Positions 15,783-25,226 of a DNA stretch of 50,942 nucleotides are shown here, piece after piece (positions within the stretch are counted from its first letter, which is position 1; each line of letters starts with the position of its first letter). A model generated the notes under the pieces. The model worked only from the letters and a program-made list of their open reading frames with translations. It was not told the DNA's origin and ran no database searches. The position numbers were made by a program, and so were the translations under genes. The stretch is from Enhygromyxa salina. Lineage in GTDB: Bacteria > Myxococcota_A > Polyangia > Nannocystales > Nannocystaceae. The stretch covers positions 1-50,942 of the forward strand of contig NZ_PVNK01000167.1 of the NCBI RefSeq assembly GCF_002994615.1, in the 5' to 3' direction.

Positions 15783-17321
15783 ATGAGCCGTCTGTCGCGG
15801 CGCCGAGCGCTGCAGGGTCTGGGCGCGCTGGTCACGGCTGCGACGATCAGCGCGTGTCGAGACGATCCGGACAGCGACGCGGGGGAGGGCGGGACCGGGA
15901 CCGGGACCGGGAGCGGCGACGGCGACGGCGACGGCGACACGGGCACGGGCAGCGACACGGGCACCGGCACGGACACGGGCACGGACACCGGCACCGAGAC
16001 GGGGACCGAGACCGGGGACGAGGAGTACGAGGTCTGTGAGGCGAGCGAGCTCAGCCCCGCCGAGCTGCTCTCGGGCATCGACCACATCGTCGTCGTGATG
16101 ATGGAGAACCGCAGCTTCGACCACTACCTCGGCGGCCTCTCGCTGGCCGAGGGCCGGCCGGTCGATGGGCTCCTCGGCAGCGAGCAAAACCCCACGCTGA
16201 TGGGCGATCCGGTCTCGGTGTTCAACACCTCCAAGTGGGTCCACGAAGAAGACCCGCCGCACTCGTGGAACGCCTGCCACGCGCAGTTCAACATGGGCGC
16301 CAACGACGGCTTCGTGACCGAGCACGAGGGCAAGATCGGCCAGGACTACGCCGAGGTCATGGGCTACTACCTGCGCGAGCAGCTGCCCGTGTACCACGCG
16401 CTCGTCGACGAGTACGCCCTGTGTGATCGCTGGTTCGCCTCGGTCATGACCTCGACCTTCCCCAACCGCTTCTATCTGCACTGCGCCGACTCGGACGGGA
16501 CCCAGGGCAACGACATGATCGAGGGCGTCCCGAGCATCTTCGACCAGCTCGCCGACGCCGGGATCTCGCATCGCTACTACTACGCCAACTTGCCCTTCGT
16601 GCTCACCTACGGGGTCCCGGGCAACGCCGAGCACCTCGCCTCGATCGCGGAGTTCTACACCGACGCCGAGAACGGCGAGCTGCCCAGCTTCTGCATCATC
16701 GATCCGATCCTGACCGCGGGCCCGACGATCGGCAACGACGACCACCCCCCGGCCGACGTCCGCGAGGGTCAGGCCTTCGTCGCGCTGATCTACGAGGCCC
16801 TGGCCGCCAGCCCGCAGTGGGATCGCTGCTTGCTGATCGTGACCTACGACGAGCACGGCGGGTTCTTCGACCACGTGCCCCCGCCGACGACCGTCGACCC
16901 CCACCCGGGCTTCGAGCAGCTCGGCTTTCGCGTGCCCAGCATCGTCATCGGGCCCCAGGTCCGGGCGGGCTGCGTCAACGGCACGGTCTTCGATCACGTC
17001 TCGGTCGCCGCGACCGTCGCGGCGCGCTGGGGTCTCGACCCGCTCAACGAGCGCGTGGCCGCGACCGCGGATCTGTCGAGCTGCATCGATCCCGATCTGA
17101 TCGACAACCCGCGCCCGCCGATCTCGCTGCCCAAGGTCACGGTCCCGCTCAGCCCGATCGTCCACGTGCCCGGGGTCAACTTCGGCGGGCAGGTCGAGCT
17201 CGCGGCCCTGGTCGCCAAGGGCCAGCGCGGCGGCGATCAGGGCTGGATCCGGGCCTCGCGGGAGACCACCGAGCTGCTGCGCGAGCTCATGGCCAAGCGC
17301 TCGGTCGTGCGCTTTTCCTGA
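15783..17321 (+). CDS. Phosphoesterase (phospholipase C / acid phosphatase family), Tat lipoprotein
   Basis: The ATG at 15783 gives a 512-residue product; one at 15732 adds 17 Arg-rich residues. The N-terminus MSRLSRRRALQGLGALVTA is a twin-arginine signal, and ISAC a few residues on looks like a lipobox. A Gly/Thr/Asp linker (about 36-75) leads to the catalytic domain. That domain opens with DHIVVVMMENRSFDHYLGG, the metal/nucleophile motif of the PF04185 family, and later has TYDEHGGFFDHVPPP and a Gly-Pro turn. The family hydrolyses phosphate esters including phosphatidylcholine. A folded, metal-loaded enzyme exported by Tat and surface-anchored is the likely state. Substrate not determinable. 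Confidence 0.88.
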   Translation: MSRLSRRRALQGLGALVTAATISACRDDPDSDAGEGGTGTGTGSGDGDGDGDTGTGSDTGTGTDTGTDTGTETGTETGDEEYEVCEASELSPAELLSGIDHIVVVMMENRSFDHYLGGLSLAEGRPVDGLLGSEQNPTLMGDPVSVFNTSKWVHEEDPPHSWNACHAQFNMGANDGFVTEHEGKIGQDYAEVMGYYLREQLPVYHALVDEYALCDRWFASVMTSTFPNRFYLHCADSDGTQGNDMIEGVPSIFDQLADAGISHRYYYANLPFVLTYGVPGNAEHLASIAEFYTDAENGELPSFCIIDPILTAGPTIGNDDHPPADVREGQAFVALIYEALAASPQWDRCLLIVTYDEHGGFFDHVPPPTTVDPHPGFEQLGFRVPSIVIGPQVRAGCVNGTVFDHVSVAATVAARWGLDPLNERVAATADLSSCIDPDLIDNPRPPISLPKVTVPLSPIVHVPGVNFGGQVELAALVAKGQRGGDQGWIRASRETTELLRELMAKRSVVRFS

Positions 17322-18561
17322 TCCGGGCCCGGCCCCGGACCCGGACCAGGACCAGGAACACGAGCCCGACGAGGCCGCCGCCGCCCGTGCCGAGCGGCGA
17401 GCCGACCGAGCAGCCCCCGCGCTGGCCCTCGCCCTCGCCCTCGCCCTCGCCCTCGGGAGTCGGCTCGACGCAGGTCGGCCCGTCGAGGGGGCAGGGGAGG
17501 ACGGACACCCGCGCCGTCGCGTGGCCGATCGACTCGCGCCCGCGCGCGTCGGTGATCCGCGCGCGGACGAGGATCTCCGAGTCGGCCGCGGCGATCGGCG
17601 CGCGGAGGTCGAGGCTCAGGGGGCCGTCGTCGTCGACCGTGAGGGTGTCGAGGGCCTGCCAGTCGAGCGAGGGCGCGAAGCGGGCCCACTCGAGCTCGAC
17701 CTGGGCCGGGCCGAGCACGTCGACGCAGGCCTCGACGACGATCGGCGCGCCCGGGTCGAGGGCCTGCTCGTCGACGAGCAGGGCGATCGCCGGGAGGTCT
17801 TGCTCGGGGTCGTCGGGGTCGTCGAGGATCTTCACGAAGCCCGGGCGGTCGCGCCACAGGTTCAAGGTCGGCTCGAAGGTGTAGGCGCTGACCGAGTAGA
17901 CCCCGGGCCCGACCGCGCTCGTGTCCCACTCGACCCCGGCCGCGGCCTGCTCGAAGCTGATCGGGCGGCGGTCGTCGTCGGCGGTGATCCGGGTGAAGCA
18001 GTCGGTCCAGATCGTCGACTCGTCGAGGATCTCGCGGTAGCTGACCTCGTCGGCCTCGACCAGGCCGAGCTCGACGCTGCGATCGACGTCGTCGCGGGTG
18101 ATCCAGGGCGGGAGCAGCTCGGACACCGGGCGCTGGCGGCACAGGGCCACGAACTGGTGGGTGCGGCTGTCGGGGAGCTCGTCGAGGGTCGGCTCGGTGT
18201 CCTCGACGGGGATGGTGTAGTCGAAGTGGACGATCGGAGCGTCGACGCTGCGATCGACCACGCGGGCGCACTGCGACGGCCACAGCACGGGCGTGCGCAC
18301 GTGGGCCTCGTTGGCGGCCGAGGCCGAGGCCGGGGAGGCGAGCGCGGCGCAGACGAGGACGACGATCGGGGCTAGCAGCCCGGGGTGCAATGCATCGTGT
18401 CGCCTCGCGCCGGAATTTTCGCGGAGGGCGCGAAGCCAAAACGCGGCTGTACCGGGCGTACTGCAAGTTTTGGCGACAAAGCCCTCGGCGAAAAGGCCAA
18501 GCGAGGCGGCGCGAGGGATTGCACCCCGGGCTGCTAGGACGCGTCGCTTCGCCGGTCGCAC
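17287..18561 (-). CDS. Secreted protein with MYXO-CTERM-like anchor; signal peptide interrupted by repeat element
   Basis: A 424-codon frame from GTG at 18561. The C-terminus has GGCSVGSPLG, a hydrophobic stretch and VRVRGRAR, the layout of the MYXO-CTERM sorting signal that anchors proteins on the myxobacterial surface. The body (about 90-370) is beta-rich with paired cysteines and repeated strand patterns such as DPGAPIVVEACVDVLGPAQVELEW; no enzyme motif. Codons 11-64 are the 162-bp palindromic element read in frame. Deleting it gives MRPAKRRVLA-PIVVLV..., a standard signal peptide ending ASPASASA. Whether the interrupted form is exported is doubtful. It overlaps the phosphoesterase 3' end by 35 bp. 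Confidence 0.75.
   Translation of the reverse strand: MRPAKRRVLAARGAIPRAASLGLFAEGFVAKTCSTPGTAAFWLRALRENSGARRHDALHPGLLAPIVVLVCAALASPASASAANEAHVRTPVLWPSQCARVVDRSVDAPIVHFDYTIPVEDTEPTLDELPDSRTHQFVALCRQRPVSELLPPWITRDDVDRSVELGLVEADEVSYREILDESTIWTDCFTRITADDDRRPISFEQAAAGVEWDTSAVGPGVYSVSAYTFEPTLNLWRDRPGFVKILDDPDDPEQDLPAIALLVDEQALDPGAPIVVEACVDVLGPAQVELEWARFAPSLDWQALDTLTVDDDGPLSLDLRAPIAAADSEILVRARITDARGRESIGHATARVSVLPCPLDGPTCVEPTPEGEGEGEGEGQRGGCSVGSPLGTGGGGLVGLVFLVLVRVRGRARIRKSARPSAWP
18372..18537. mobile_element. 162-bp palindromic MITE-like element, copy 2
   Basis: Same length and ends as the copy at 7697, in the opposite orientation. It lies inside the signal-peptide coding region of the MYXO-CTERM-like gene. 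Flanking CTAG occurs on both sides, and collapsing one CTAG plus the element restores the coding frame exactly. This is direct evidence for insertion with a 4-bp CTAG target duplication. Confidence 0.9.
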
Positions 18562-18586
18562 CGCGCCAGCCTACCAAGACTGGAGC

Positions 18587-19477
18587 TCACTCGGGCGCGG
18601 GCGCGGGCGCGGCCTCGGGCTCGAGCACGGGCATGAGCACGGGCGCGGGGGCGGGCGCGGACAGGTCGAGCTCCGCGAAGTCCTCGAGCTCGGCCTCGAG
18701 CTCGGCCTCGTTGGTGTTGCGTGAGAGGCTCTCGCGCAGGGTCAGGATCGACTGCAAGTGCGCGACGACCTGCTCGCCGGTCTCGGGCTGCGCGGGCTGG
18801 TAGAGCGACTGAACCGCGTTGACGTAGGCGATCAGGCGCCAGCGCAGCTGATTGCGCAGCTCCCGGTGATCCTGGCCCATGCCTCGTTGCCGGTTCAGGC
18901 GATCGTCGATCATGGTCTCGTAGCGAAGCTGGCAGTTGTCGAGGGTTCGCATCAGCTGGGCGCCGACGATGTCCTCGAAGTCCTGGCGCAGGCCCTCTTG
19001 CTCGATCATGCGCAGGATCGTCGCCGTCGACTCGGCCTGCTCGACGAAGGTGACCTTGACCAGATCGGACAGGGTCGTCGAGCCAAACACCCGCGTGAGC
19101 AGATCGCGGGCGCGCTGGGCCTGCGCGCGCGAGTGGGCGAGCTCGGCCGCGAGGGACTGCTCGTCCGTGAGCATGTCGAGGCCCGAGTGCTCGTAGGCGA
19201 GGGCGTCGTCGAGGCGGCGCAGGAGCTGGGCCCAGAGCGCGTCGACGGCTCGATCGAAGCTCATCTCGGTTGCGAGCAGGGCGGGGTTGCTGCCGACGAT
19301 GCGGGCGATCAGGGCCGCGTTGACGATGTCGACGTAGGCTTGCAGGTTCTCGGCCGCGGCCTCGATCATGCTGTGGGTCTGGGGGAGTTCGCCTCTAAGG
19401 ATTGTCTTGCACAGACGCAGCAAGATCTTGAGGGAGACATTGGGGATTCGTGCGAGCTCGAGCGCGTAGATGTTCAT
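18587..19477 (-). CDS. Helical cytoplasmic protein of unknown function
   Basis: 296 residues from ATG at 19477. It is almost wholly alpha-helical, with many Leu/Ala/Arg heptad-like runs (e.g. AAELAHSRAQAQRARDLLTRVF, ILRMIEQEGLRQDFEDIVGAQLMRTL). It ends in an acidic segment and an Ala-Pro-rich tail (APAPAPV...EAAPAPAPE). No signal peptide or membrane helix. The stretch before the start is A/T-rich (about 19490-19535), a good promoter candidate. I do not recognise the family. Confidence 0.65.
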   Translation of the reverse strand: MNIYALELARIPNVSLKILLRLCKTILRGELPQTHSMIEAAAENLQAYVDIVNAALIARIVGSNPALLATEMSFDRAVDALWAQLLRRLDDALAYEHSGLDMLTDEQSLAAELAHSRAQAQRARDLLTRVFGSTTLSDLVKVTFVEQAESTATILRMIEQEGLRQDFEDIVGAQLMRTLDNCQLRYETMIDDRLNRQRGMGQDHRELRNQLRWRLIAYVNAVQSLYQPAQPETGEQVVAHLQSILTLRESLSRNTNEAELEAELEDFAELDLSAPAPAPVLMPVLEPEAAPAPAPE

Positions 19478-20145
19478 TGCCCACAACGTTAGTGATGTCT
19501 TCGCTTGGCGCCACAATAAATTTCATATTTTTCATCGTTGTGCTGGCCCCTGGTTCGCGCCGCGTGGAGTCGTGCCCAAATTTACAAGCTCATGATTCTT
19601 TTTCCGGTCCAGCTGTTGCTCGGCTCGCGCGTCGGCTGAGAACCGGCCGGCGGGATCGTCCGCGCCGGCCTGCGCTGCGGTCGGACTCGCGAGCCCGCCG
19701 CGAGCGCGGGGCTGGGCCGCGCAGATGAAGTCGAGGACCCGCGGGCGCCGAGGCTGGGGCGGGCCGAGGCTCCGACTCTTGCTCGGGCCGGGGGTGGTGG
19801 CCTCGATTCAGGGTCCCGAGCATGCCCGGAGCCCAGCTTTGTGGATGGCGCGGGCTCGATTGGATGCACGAGGGACCCAATGCGTACCCCCGAGGTGGCC
19901 CGCGGGGCGCGTTTGCGCGCCAGGCCGGGCTTGCGCGCTGCACGCGAGCCTTCGCCGACCCCGAGCTCGCGCTCACTCGGGGCTGGCGAGGGCTCGCGGG
20001 CCGCGGCGCTCCGGGGCCGGGAGGCTCGGGTTCATCGGCGAGGCGGGTGGTGTGTAGATTCGGCGGGCTCGGAGTCAGTTTGGGGGTGCGATTTTGGGGG
20101 TGCGGGGTGCTCGGTGGCCGAGGCGGGTGTGGCAAGGTGGGGGTC
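19478..20145. other. 668-bp divergent intergenic region
   Basis: The first about 60 bp are A/T-rich (caataaatttcatatttttcatcg near 19514-19537) and probably hold the promoter of the minus-strand helical protein. The rest is G/C-rich with no reading frame that looks protein-like on either strand. The last 80 bp before the lysyl-oxidase-like gene are unusually G-rich on the plus strand (gtttgggggtgcgattttgggggtgcgg). Confidence 0.5.
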
Positions 20146-21966
20146 GTGAGTGATCCCTGCGCACGCTCGTGGATCGGGCGCCCGTCGTCCGCCTGGGTCG
20201 GCCTCGCGCTGGTCTGCCTGGCGCTGAGCTGCCAGGCCCAGCCCGCCGACGAGGGGGGCGGCGCCACCGGCGAGACCACCGAGTCGGCCGCCGACGCGGG
20301 CGAGCCCAACCAGGCGCCCGCGGCCCCGAGCCTCGCGAGCCCGGCCGACCAGGCGCTCGAGGTCCCCGTCGTGTCCGAGCTGTGCTGGACCCCGGCCGAA
20401 GACCCCAAGGGCGACGAGCTCGGCTACCGCGTGTGGGTTGACGGGGTCGAGCTCGCCAACGGCGAGACCGGCGAGTACGGCTTCACGACCACCTGCACCG
20501 GCCCGCTCAACCTCCTCGGCGAGCGCAGCTACAGCTGGCGCGTCCGCGCCTTCGAGCGCGACGACCCGACCGTCGAGTCCCCCGACAGCGAGACCTGGAC
20601 CTTCACCACGGGCTGGGAGGGCGACACCAAGGTCCTGCTGTTCGACGACTTCTCCGAGGACAGGGGCTGGACCGTCAGCGGCGACGCCCAAAGCGGCGCC
20701 TGGGTCCGCGGCGTCCCCCAGCAGGTCTACGATCTCGACGCCGAGCTCGCCCAGCCCGGCGCGTGCCAGGCCGGCCAGTGCTGGTACACCGGAGACAACC
20801 CCGGCGGGACCCTCGGCGAGGCCGACGTCGACGGCGGCGCGGTGGTCCTGACCTCGCCGCCTTTCGATCCGAGCGACGCGACCAGCATCAGCGTCTCGCT
20901 CGCGCGCTTCTTCTACCGCTCGGATCTGGTCCCGACCGGCGTCAGCCTCGAGCTCGCGCTGCTGGTCCCCGATCCCGACCAGGCCGAGGGCGTGACCGTG
21001 CACGTGCTCGACAAGCTCGACGGCGGGGTCGGGGCCTCGCCTCAAAACCTGTGGACCTCGGTCGCGTTCGCGGCCTGCGGGATCGAGCTCGTCCCCGACA
21101 CGCGCCTGCGCATCACCGCGACCGACCTCGTGGTCCCCGAGGCCGTCTTCGTCGAGGCCGCGATCGACGAGGTCCTGGTCGAGGGCTACCTCGACAGCGA
21201 CGTCTGCAGCCAGGGCCTGGGCGCGCTGTGTGACCCCGCCGCGCCCGAGGCGGCCTGCGGCGCCGATCTGCTGTGCTGCGCCCAGGGCCCGATCTTCGAC
21301 GGCGTCTACCGCTGCGACTACCCCGTCGCGGAGCTCGGCGATCTGCCCCCGGTCGAGCAGGGCGGCCCGCTCTTTGGCCCGCTCGGCTGCGACGCCCCCG
21401 ATCTGACCGTGCTCGACTGGGATCTGGAGGTCTACACCCAGCTGATCTGGGTCGCGCCCGACTCGTGCTCGCTCTACGAGGGCTGCGTCGACGGCGACGG
21501 CTGGCGCACGGTCCTGCGCTTCGACACCAAGACCGCCAACGTCGGCTCGCGCGACCTGATCCTCGGGATCCCCGCCAACCATCCCGATCTCTTCACCTAC
21601 TCGCCCTGCCACGAGCACTACCACTTCGACAACTACGCCACCTACTATCTGCTCGACGGCGACGACGTCGTCGCCGCCGGACACAAGCAGGCCTTTTGTC
21701 TGGTCGACTGGGAGAGCTGGGCCTGGGACGGCCTCGGGCCCGAGGACCGGGTCTACACCTGCTTCAACCAGGGCCTGTCGCTGGGCTGGTCCGACACCTA
21801 CGCCGCCCAGCTCGACTGCCAGTGGATCGACGTGACGGATGTGCCGGCCGGCGACTACACGCTGCGCATGGAGATCAACCTGCCGCCCGAGGGCAAGTCG
21901 CACTCGACCCTGGTCGAGCGCCGCTACGACAACAACGTGCTCGAGATCCCTGTGGTCGTCGACTGA
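20146..21966 (+). CDS. Lysyl-oxidase-like lipoprotein
   Basis: 606 residues from GTG at 20146. The signal peptide ends in lipobox LALSC (Cys29). A fibronectin-III-like domain (about 57-156) and a beta-sandwich segment (about 160-350) precede a Cys-rich linker (353-391) and a C-terminal lysyl oxidase domain (about 415-606). The copper motif is intact: His489, His491, His493 in SPCHEHYHF. The residues that form the lysine tyrosylquinone cofactor also match: Lys514 in GHKQAFC and Tyr552 in SDTYAAQLDCQW. DCQWIDVTDVPAGDYTLRMEIN and YDNNV are near-identical to animal LOX motifs. It should oxidise primary amines, perhaps cross-linking surface or matrix protein. Confidence 0.9.
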   Translation: MSDPCARSWIGRPSSAWVGLALVCLALSCQAQPADEGGGATGETTESAADAGEPNQAPAAPSLASPADQALEVPVVSELCWTPAEDPKGDELGYRVWVDGVELANGETGEYGFTTTCTGPLNLLGERSYSWRVRAFERDDPTVESPDSETWTFTTGWEGDTKVLLFDDFSEDRGWTVSGDAQSGAWVRGVPQQVYDLDAELAQPGACQAGQCWYTGDNPGGTLGEADVDGGAVVLTSPPFDPSDATSISVSLARFFYRSDLVPTGVSLELALLVPDPDQAEGVTVHVLDKLDGGVGASPQNLWTSVAFAACGIELVPDTRLRITATDLVVPEAVFVEAAIDEVLVEGYLDSDVCSQGLGALCDPAAPEAACGADLLCCAQGPIFDGVYRCDYPVAELGDLPPVEQGGPLFGPLGCDAPDLTVLDWDLEVYTQLIWVAPDSCSLYEGCVDGDGWRTVLRFDTKTANVGSRDLILGIPANHPDLFTYSPCHEHYHFDNYATYYLLDGDDVVAAGHKQAFCLVDWESWAWDGLGPEDRVYTCFNQGLSLGWSDTYAAQLDCQWIDVTDVPAGDYTLRMEINLPPEGKSHSTLVERRYDNNVLEIPVVVD

Positions 21967-21967
21967 G

Positions 21968-21991
21968 GGGTGGCCCGAATCCGGGCCACCC
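21968..21991 (+). terminator. Hairpin terminator after the lysyl-oxidase-like gene
   Basis: A perfect 10-bp G/C-rich stem (gggtggcccg / cgggccaccc) with loop aatc begins 1 bp after the stop codon. No T-run follows, which is common in high-GC genomes. Confidence 0.65.
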
Positions 21992-22053
21992 TCAAAGCTC
22001 ATATCGACATTGTGAGTGTCTCGCTTGACGCGCTGCCATGCTCGTGACAACGA

Positions 22054-23082
22054 ATGTTCATGTCGGTGACCGCGCTGTTTCTCGACTCGCTGCGCACGTT
22101 TCTAATCAAACGTGCGGCTCGACCGATGCTTGACTACACATTAACGATACTCGACGAGGAGCTTCGCAAGCTCGACGATGTCTCGCCACCCCCCGAATGG
22201 CAGGGAGGACGTCTCACGCCGGAGCAGCGACAATTCGTCGCCATGCTCCCGGCTCTCCAAGGGGATGTCTCCACCACGTCCCACGTTCGTTCCTGGCTAC
22301 GACAGGCTCCCAAACGGGGCATCATCTTGCTCGGCCCCTCTGGCGTGGGCAAGTCCCAGATCGACTTACGATTGCGAGGCAAAGCGCCCCGAGAAGATAT
22401 CTTGTACACCGCAGAGGACGAAGCCCGTCGTCTGGTGCTGCAGGGCCGCCGAGTCCCCCTGCTGGACACGCCCGGCGAGCCTCGCCACGCCATGAGCGGC
22501 TACGCGAACGTGCTCGACGTCATGGTCGGCAGCGAGCCACCCGCGATCGCGGTCATCGTCGTTGCGGGCGGATATCTGGCCACGTCGATGCCCGAGCTCC
22601 GCGCGACCTTCATTCGCCCGAACTCTCGGGCCAAACCCGTCGCTCACACGACCGATGAGTTCGTCTCGAAGTGTCGAGAAGAAGAGGCGACCTACCTTCG
22701 AGAACTCGTCGACCACTGCCGGGCGCACGCGCAAACCAAGGGAATCGAGCCGGTGCCACAGCAGCGTTTGCGATCCGTGATTACTGTCGTCAACAAGCGG
22801 GACTTGTGGGGCGCCACGTCGAGCGAACAGGCTGCGACCCTCGCCCGGTACCGTGACCCCGACAGCGCCTTTGGTGTGGCTTTGCAGGAGTTTCGGGATG
22901 CCTTCGGGGCCCCAGACCAACACTCCCACGACGTGCTCCCTCTGTTCACCCACGCCAACGGCTTTCACCCCGACCCCACGATCGCGGCGCAGGCGCTCAC
23001 GCCCTTCCACTCGGCGCTTGATGCGCTGATTCTGAGAACTCTGGTCAGTTACCGCTATACTGGTGGTGGACGGATCCCCTGA
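22054..23082 (+). CDS. GTPase-domain protein, accessory
   Basis: 342 residues. G1 is GPSGVGKS (about 94-101), G3 is LLDTPGEP (about 137-144) and G4 is NKRD (about 249-252). Between G3 and G4 lie a strand AIAVIVVAGGYL and a helical insertion. The N-terminal 35 residues are hydrophobic to amphipathic (VTALFLDSLRTFLIK) and could touch the membrane. Codon use is less G/C-biased than in the neighbours. The next gene begins at the base after its TGA (TGAGTG) and encodes a two-helix membrane protein, so the pair probably works together. It is not a known Era/Der/HflX type; I cannot name the family. Confidence 0.75.
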   Translation: MFMSVTALFLDSLRTFLIKRAARPMLDYTLTILDEELRKLDDVSPPPEWQGGRLTPEQRQFVAMLPALQGDVSTTSHVRSWLRQAPKRGIILLGPSGVGKSQIDLRLRGKAPREDILYTAEDEARRLVLQGRRVPLLDTPGEPRHAMSGYANVLDVMVGSEPPAIAVIVVAGGYLATSMPELRATFIRPNSRAKPVAHTTDEFVSKCREEEATYLRELVDHCRAHAQTKGIEPVPQQRLRSVITVVNKRDLWGATSSEQAATLARYRDPDSAFGVALQEFRDAFGAPDQHSHDVLPLFTHANGFHPDPTIAAQALTPFHSALDALILRTLVSYRYTGGGRIP

Positions 23083-23433
23083 GTGCCACGCCCCACCCAA
23101 GACCAGCGCGACCAAGTCAGCCGCTACGCCGAGATCCTCCGTGCCCAGCAGGACACTCGGGCAGAGCGCGCTGCGTTGGCCAGTGAGACGGCGTGGGGCG
23201 CTGCGACCTCTCTTGTCCTGACCGTCATCATGCTGCTCGTCGCGTTTTGGTTCACATCACCAGGCTCGAGGGCCTTTGGTGTTGCGGTCGGCGTCGCGCT
23301 TTGCAGCTCCTTGCTGGGCCCCGTGGTGACGGGGTTGTTCTTGCGGCGCAGTCAGCTCCGCCAACGCCGAGCCGCGGAGCGGCTCGTGAGCCTCCAGCAT
23401 GAGGACGAGTTCACGTCGGTCGACCGGATCTGA
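23083..23433 (+). CDS. Small two-TM membrane protein, partner of the GTPase
   Basis: 116 residues from GTG immediately after the GTPase stop. A charged N-terminal helix (1-37, Gln/Arg/Glu-rich) is followed by two hydrophobic segments (about 40-57 and 64-86), then a basic segment LRRSQLRQRRAAERL and an acidic end. This topology puts both ends in the cytoplasm. It may recruit the GTPase to the membrane. No family recognised. Confidence 0.7.
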   Translation: MPRPTQDQRDQVSRYAEILRAQQDTRAERAALASETAWGAATSLVLTVIMLLVAFWFTSPGSRAFGVAVGVALCSSLLGPVVTGLFLRRSQLRQRRAAERLVSLQHEDEFTSVDRI

Positions 23434-23443
23434 CCCCGATCGA

Positions 23444-23463
23444 CTAGCACCCCGGGCTGCTAG
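23444..23463. repeat. 20-bp solo end of the palindromic element
   Basis: CTAGCACCCCGGGCTGCTAG: one element end (12 bp) between two CTAG sites. It lies between two convergent genes (stops at 23433 and 23478) and is itself a near-palindrome, so it may act as a small terminator. The identical sequence in the other orientation is at 43128. Confidence 0.8.
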
Positions 23464-23477
23464 AGCTCGGCCCGTGA

Positions 23478-23909
23478 CTACAGCTCCATCAGGAGCTGCT
23501 GGCCGCGCTCGCGCAGCTCCAAGCTGTCTTGGACCCACGTGATGAACAGCCGCGCGACGTCGCCATCGAACTCGAAGGCCTCGGCGAGCGTGAGCAGGGC
23601 GTCGAGCTCACCGTCGACGAGCACGTTGTCGGCCATCGCGGCGCACACGGCCTGGTAGTACAAGAAGATCCGCGCCTCGCGGTGCTTGACGCCCTTGGCG
23701 ACCTCGACGATGTCGCGGGGAGCGTCGAACTCGTGGCGCACGCGATCGCGCTCCTCGGGGAGCAGCATCATTTGCCCCATCAGCTCTTCGACGAAGTGAC
23801 GCTCGCTGTCGGCGACGTCGTCGTCCTTGGACGCCATGATGGCGACGCAGCGGGCGACGGCGACTTGTTCCTCGGGCGTGATCAGCTCGGCAATGGGGAA
23901 ATCGAACAT
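23478..23909 (-). CDS. TerB-like helical protein
   Basis: 143 residues from ATG at 23909. All-helical with acidic repeats of the TerB/DjlA type: MASKDDDVADSERHFVEELMGQM and MADNVLVDGELDALLTLAEAF are two similar Asp-rich helix-loop-helix units, the usual metal-binding-like arrangement in this fold. No signal peptide. TerB-like proteins are linked to stress and membrane-associated complexes. The assignment rests on pattern only. Confidence 0.6.
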   Translation of the reverse strand: MFDFPIAELITPEEQVAVARCVAIMASKDDDVADSERHFVEELMGQMMLLPEERDRVRHEFDAPRDIVEVAKGVKHREARIFLYYQAVCAAMADNVLVDGELDALLTLAEAFEFDGDVARLFITWVQDSLELRERGQQLLMEL

Positions 23910-23969
23910 GGCTCGGCGCGCAGCGTACCCCACGGACCGCGGTACTGACCAGGCCCTTCGCTGACCGCC

Positions 23970-25109
<1,140 letters not shown>

Positions 25110-25226
25110 CTCGTCTACCCGCTAGCCTACCTCAGCGCGCCGATCCGCGGGGTCTGAGCGCGTCGATTTTGCGAGCGAGGGCCTCGGCGTGGAAACCAGG
25201 CAATTGGCAGCCTACCCTGGTCGGCG

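Noticed and set aside
15645..17165. Long minus-strand frame opposite the phosphoesterase
   Set aside because: No motif, and Arg/Val/Asp-biased composition mirrors the codons of the real gene.
19582..20145. Several frames in the 668-bp gap before the lysyl-oxidase-like gene, including an N-terminal extension of that gene
   Set aside because: Translations are Arg/Gly/Pro-rich and irregular; the GTG at 20146 gives a complete lipoprotein signal peptide, which an extension would bury.
22054..23433. Calling the GTPase pair a defence system
   Set aside because: No effector, nuclease or phage-related neighbour is visible; only unusual composition and pairing support it, so it is listed as unknown.
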